The translations under genes were made by a program, and so were the position numbers. Shown here one piece after another: positions 60,766-64,000 of a stretch of DNA of 64,000 bases (the stretch's first letter is position 1; every line of letters begins with the position of its first letter). The notes beneath the pieces were generated by a model. It was not told the DNA's origin. It did not search any database and saw only the letters and a list, made by a program, of their open reading frames with translations. The stretch covers positions 930,001 to 994,000 of the forward strand of contig JBBCIN010000003.1 in assembly GCA_037200885.1 (NCBI GenBank), given 5' to 3'. The stretch is from PMG-095 sp037200885 (lineage in GTDB: Bacteria; Myxococcota_A; Polyangia; Polyangiales; Polyangiaceae).

Positions 60766-62523
60766 CTAACGGCACTCAGGACGAACTCGACGAATCCCGT
60801 CCTTATCGAGGAAGATAGGCGAGTCACAGTTGGGCTTGGAGGCCGCGACGGCGGGAGCCGACGGGGTCGCGCTCACCGGCGTGGGCGCGGCACCGGTCAC
60901 CGGCGCGACGACCACCGGGTGGCCGGCGCGCACCACGTAGTGGTGACCGGTTGGGGCGTCAGTCGGATGCGTGGCGTGCTCGATCGAGGTCAGCGTGAGC
61001 GCCACGGTGGTGTCCTGCGTCGGCGAAAACTCACTCGTCGCCTTGGCAAAGCCCGGTGCTTCAGCGCGCAGCACGTGAGCTTTGCCGTCCGCCAAAATCA
61101 ACTTGGTCGTGGGATTAGTGGGCAAAGGCTGGTCATCGAGATAGAGCTTTGCTTCCGGCGGACTCGCTTGAAGCGCGACCGACACGCGCGCCACAGCGGT
61201 AGGTCCCGGCGCGGCCACCGCCTTGGTAGACGCGGCCGCTTCTGACGTCGCCGGCAGCGCGCCAGCCGCACCGCGACGACCCCAACCGTAGAAGCTGATG
61301 CCGCCCAGCAGAGCGAGCGCCGCAAGGCCCGCGAGCAGCCGGCGTTTGCCGCGACCGGGCTCGATCGGCTCGGCCAGCATCGTGTGAATGGATTCGGAAG
61401 TGGCCCCCCCGAGCGTGCTGGATGCGGGTCGGGGGCGCTCGCGCGAGATAGAAGAGTTGTCCGTCTGGATCAAAGTGAGCTGGCGCTCGACGAGCGCTTT
61501 GAGCTGAGCTCGCGTGTCGGCAAAAAGAGCGGACACGAAGCGCGCGATCTCCTTTTGCTTCGCCGCCGCACCGAAGCGCTCGACATAAACCTCGAGGTCG
61601 TGCTGCAGCTCGAGCGCCGTCGCGTAGCGATCGTCCGGCTCACGGGCGAGAGCCTTGAGCACGATCCGATTGAGATCGTCGTCGCAGTCCGGGTTCACGC
61701 TCTGCGGCGTTGGGATGTCGCCGCCGATCGCGCGGCGCATGATTTGAACGTCCGGCGTGTCCTTCCAGAGCTTCACACCCGTGGCCGCGGCCCATAGCAT
61801 GCAGCCGACCGAGTACAGGTCCGCGCGGCGATCGACCGCGCCGCCGACGATCTGCTCCGGCGCCATGTACGCGATCTTGCCCTTCATCACGCCCGCGGCC
61901 GTATGAGTCGACGCCGACGTCGCCTTGGCGATACCGAAGTCGAGCACCTTCACTTGACCGTCGTAGGTGACGAACACGTTCTGCGGAGAGATGTCGCGAT
62001 GCACGAGCTGCAGCGAAGCGCCCTCGTAACCGCTGAGCTCGTGCGCGTAGTGCAGGCCATCGAGCGCGTTGATGATGATGCGCAGTTGCAACGCGAGCGG
62101 GATGGGATTCCCCTCCGTGGCAGCGCGCCGCACGCACGCCGAGAGCGACTGGCCCTCGAGGTACTCCATCACGATCACGTGCCGGTCACCCTCGGTGCCG
62201 ACTTCGTACGTTTGCACGACGTTCGGATGATTGAGTTGCGCCGCGAGTCGCGCTTCATCCATGAACATGGACAGCGCGTAGCCTTCGCTCGCCAAGTCCG
62301 GCAGCAGCGCTTTCAACACGACGAGCTTGTTCACACCGCCGGGACCACTCGCCACGGCGAGAAACACGTTCGACATGCCGCCGCGACCGAGCTCGGACAA
62401 AATTCGATAGCGCCCGACTTGGAGCGTCGGGCGTTCGAAACTCAGCGCCTCTGGCTCGTTGAAGCGCGGACTGCTCGCGCTCGAAGGACTCGTTAGGTCG
62501 TTGGTTGCGGATCCGGCGCCCAT
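60766..62523 (-). CDS. Transmembrane Ser/Thr protein kinase (Pkn2/PknB type)
   Basis: A 585-residue kinase. After a short leader, the kinase domain begins YRILSELGRGGMSNVFLAV (Gly-rich loop, about residue 38), with Lys in LVVLKALL, the catalytic loop HRDISPQNVF, DFGIAK for metal binding and YMAPEQIVGG for the substrate loop. HRDISPQN rather than HRDLKPxN is usual in myxobacteria. A linker rich in Ser/Arg precedes one transmembrane helix (LLAGLAALALLGGISFYGW, about 405-425) and a periplasmic PEGA-like part (SPPEAKLYLDDQPLPTNPTT). The C-terminus is Ala/Pro-rich. ATG 62523 is chosen, with no strong ribosome site visible. Confidence 0.93.
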   Translation of the reverse strand: MGAGSATNDLTSPSSASSPRFNEPEALSFERPTLQVGRYRILSELGRGGMSNVFLAVASGPGGVNKLVVLKALLPDLASEGYALSMFMDEARLAAQLNHPNVVQTYEVGTEGDRHVIVMEYLEGQSLSACVRRAATEGNPIPLALQLRIIINALDGLHYAHELSGYEGASLQLVHRDISPQNVFVTYDGQVKVLDFGIAKATSASTHTAAGVMKGKIAYMAPEQIVGGAVDRRADLYSVGCMLWAAATGVKLWKDTPDVQIMRRAIGGDIPTPQSVNPDCDDDLNRIVLKALAREPDDRYATALELQHDLEVYVERFGAAAKQKEIARFVSALFADTRAQLKALVERQLTLIQTDNSSISRERPRPASSTLGGATSESIHTMLAEPIEPGRGKRRLLAGLAALALLGGISFYGWGRRGAAGALPATSEAAASTKAVAAPGPTAVARVSVALQASPPEAKLYLDDQPLPTNPTTKLILADGKAHVLRAEAPGFAKATSEFSPTQDTTVALTLTSIEHATHPTDAPTGHHYVVRAGHPVVVAPVTGAAPTPVSATPSAPAVAASKPNCDSPIFLDKDGIRRVRPECR

Positions 62524-63113
62524 GGTATTTACCAGCATACAGCGCACGAGCGCGTGCTGCACTCCCTCTCGCAACAGTGATCGATCGAAAAAAGAAAGAC
62601 CACCTTCGGATTCAATGTAGGCGTCCCTCGATCATCGGCGCGCTAGAACGGCCTGATTCAAGCACTTTCATTCTCGAGCGCGCGCAGTCTGCGCATTGCC
62701 GCCGCACCTGAACGGCTCGCCAGGGTGTTCTTTGAACACGATGTGTGCGGCTCAACGCTCGGGCTGTCAGTGCGATCATCGGCCCCCGCGCAGCGTCCGA
62801 TCCGCACGGCGTCTCGGGCTTGGAACGAGCTCGATGTCGATTGGAAAATGGGCGATCGCGATCCAGCAACGCAGCCTGCGGTGCGCCGAGTTCATGCGCG
62901 GCAAAGTCTAGCCGCGCGTGCACCCGTCATCTGACGCCGAAGGCATCGCCGCGCTGAGCCGTACCGAGTGACCATAAAAAAACCCAGCGAACGGGCTCGC
63001 GCCGCGAGCCGCATTTATGCAGGAATTAGCCGATCGATCCGATTGGATCGCGCTCCCGCTCCCAGCGGGTCATTGTCCGTGCTTTGCGAGCCCGTAAGCA
63101 GCAGAATGCGTCA
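62524..63113. other. 590-base intergenic stretch without a supported gene
   Basis: Between the divergent kinase and the second AraC paralogue. It holds the dispersed repeat copy at 62853-62902 and a short inverted repeat, CGATCGATCCGATTGGATCG, near 63031-63050 that could be an operator. Small open frames here lack gene-like codon use. Confidence 0.4.
62853..62902. repeat. Dispersed 50-base intergenic repeat, copy B
   Basis: GCGATCCAGCAACGCAGCCT and following bases, about four-fifths identical to 52555-52604. Both copies are near AraC-type genes and outside coding sequence. Confidence 0.55.
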
Positions 63114-64000
63114 ATGACCGGCCGGACCAATCCGTCAACTGAGGTCGTCGACTATCGCCGTTCGGTCGCATTGCCAGGCGTCGAGGCGATCTCCGCTCAG
63201 CACTCGTCCAGAGAATGGCGAGTCATCTGCCCAGACTATGCGGTCGTGATGTTCCGAACCTGGCATGGCGGCGTGCGCAGTCGCGGCCGAGTCCATGCCG
63301 GAGAGCCGGGCCTCGTGTTCTGCAATACGCCGGGTGAGCTCATGATTGCCAACCCGCATCGAGCGCCCGGATCATTCAACGTCCTGCAGCTGCAGTCAGA
63401 CGTGCTGTCGCAATGGCTAGCCGAGCAGCAACCGAGCTCGGTGCACCTCGACTGGGCAGCGGTGATGAAACCGATTTCCGAACCGCTCCGCCAGCATTTC
63501 TGCGATTTTTTCGAAACGTTCGAGCCTGCAGCTTCGACCATGCAACTGCAGTCACGGCTGCTCGAGCTGTCCGAGCTGATGATCAGTGAACTGATTGTAG
63601 GCGCGCGGCAGCCTCGTCCGCTCGCCGGGCCTCCGATCCGTGGCGCCGCGCGCATGCGCGAATGCTTGAACGAGGAGGGCCTCAATCTCGACCTCGAAAC
63701 GCTCGCGAAACGGGCGGGGCTCAGTCGCTTCCAGGCGCTGCGGGCGTTCAAGCGACGTTACGGGTTACCGCCTCACGCCTATCAACTCTGCCTGCGCATG
63801 AGCCACGCTCGAAGCCTGTTGCTCGACGGTGCCCCCGCCGCAGACGTGGCGCTCCGCTGTGGCTTCGCGGACCAGAGCCATTTTACTCGCCACTTCAAGC
63901 GTTTCAACGGTGTCACGCCAATGCAATATGCGCGCGCTCACACCCGCGGGCCGCGCCGCGCGCAGGACCAAGATGAACGAACGAGCGCTCCGAGTACCGT
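63114..64000 (+). CDS. AraC-family transcriptional regulator, paralogue 2 (runs off the window)
   Basis: An open frame from ATG 63114 to the window edge with no stop (about 295 residues). It matches the regulator at 54667 through most of its length: EVVDYRRSVALPGVEAISAQ, REWRVICPDYAVVMFRTWH, then LETLAKRAGLSRFQALRAFK and DVALRCGFADQSHFTRHFKR, FNGVTPMQYARA. The helix-turn-helix parts are nearly identical, while the sensor part differs at scattered sites. This means the two could bind similar operators but sense different signals. The last visible residues after QYARA are unlike paralogue 1. Confidence 0.9.
   Translation, partial: MTGRTNPSTEVVDYRRSVALPGVEAISAQHSSREWRVICPDYAVVMFRTWHGGVRSRGRVHAGEPGLVFCNTPGELMIANPHRAPGSFNVLQLQSDVLSQWLAEQQPSSVHLDWAAVMKPISEPLRQHFCDFFETFEPAASTMQLQSRLLELSELMISELIVGARQPRPLAGPPIRGAARMRECLNEEGLNLDLETLAKRAGLSRFQALRAFKRRYGLPPHAYQLCLRMSHARSLLLDGAPAADVALRCGFADQSHFTRHFKRFNGVTPMQYARAHTRGPRRAQDQDERTSAPST

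Overview
The window looks like a chromosomal piece of a high-GC myxobacterium, most likely of the Polyangiales/Sorangiineae type. The clues are a subtilisin-like protease with a MYXO-CTERM-like tail, an AgmX/PglI-type gliding or polarity protein, a PilZ protein of the myxobacterial paralogous type, a Ser/Thr kinase with the HRDISPQN loop, and many secreted lipoproteins with long Gly/Ala/Ser-rich linkers. Most genes are housekeeping or lineage-typical. The accessory material is concentrated at 24.8-27.2 kb and 44.8-49.8 kb.

Layout. 0-7.2 kb: end of a response regulator, a very large CtpI-like P-type ATPase coupled to proline iminopeptidase, an SseB-like protein and a PlsC-like acyltransferase. 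7.2-12.7 kb: a PilZ protein, a lipoprotein that fuses IPT-like and PDZ-like regions to a NuoH-like membrane domain, an SMI1/KNR4 protein, a PhaR-type regulator, and an ECF sigma/anti-sigma pair. 12.8-19 kb: gamma-glutamyltranspeptidase divergent from glutathione synthetase, two uncharacterised proteins, and a lipoprotein with three DsbA-like domains. 19-24.7 kb: nucleoside transporter, argininosuccinate synthase, a lipoprotein, and the AgmX-like pair.

24.8-26.8 kb holds three adjacent genes whose sizes, order and hydrophobicity match the filament/tip, major translocator and minor translocator proteins of a type III secretion translocon (the SPI-2 sseB-sseC-sseD or LEE espA-espD-espB order). 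No secretion apparatus, needle or chaperone gene is nearby. This is the most interesting locus in the window. A frameshifted small membrane gene follows, then rplU-rpmA, a HAD phosphatase and mutL-miaA.

31.6-35.3 kb is a tyrosine/homogentisate degradation cluster (hmgA, hppD, fahA) in which the maleylacetoacetate isomerase gene is reduced to a C-terminal stub. 35.3-44.3 kb carries two uncharacterised proteins, an exported protein, the subtilase, an acyl-CoA carboxylase beta subunit, a PDZ-thioredoxin lipoprotein and a divergent cytochrome P460-like protein.

44.8-49.8 kb is an accessory zone starting at tRNA-Arg(ACG). The tRNA 3' end plus its terminator is repeated twice more downstream in degenerate form. 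The first interval carries a BrnT/BrnA toxin-antitoxin operon and the second a kelch remnant. Beyond the third copy lie a possible toxin/immunity pair, a lipoprotein gene broken by an amber codon, a beta-barrel-like protein and a frameshifted lipoprotein gene. 49.8-64 kb contains a GH5 glycosidase, three complete AraC-type regulators and one running off the window end (the last two complete a duplicated pair), a methyltransferase, secreted Gly-rich or Cys-rich lipoproteins including a polysaccharide deacetylase, and a Ser/Thr kinase.
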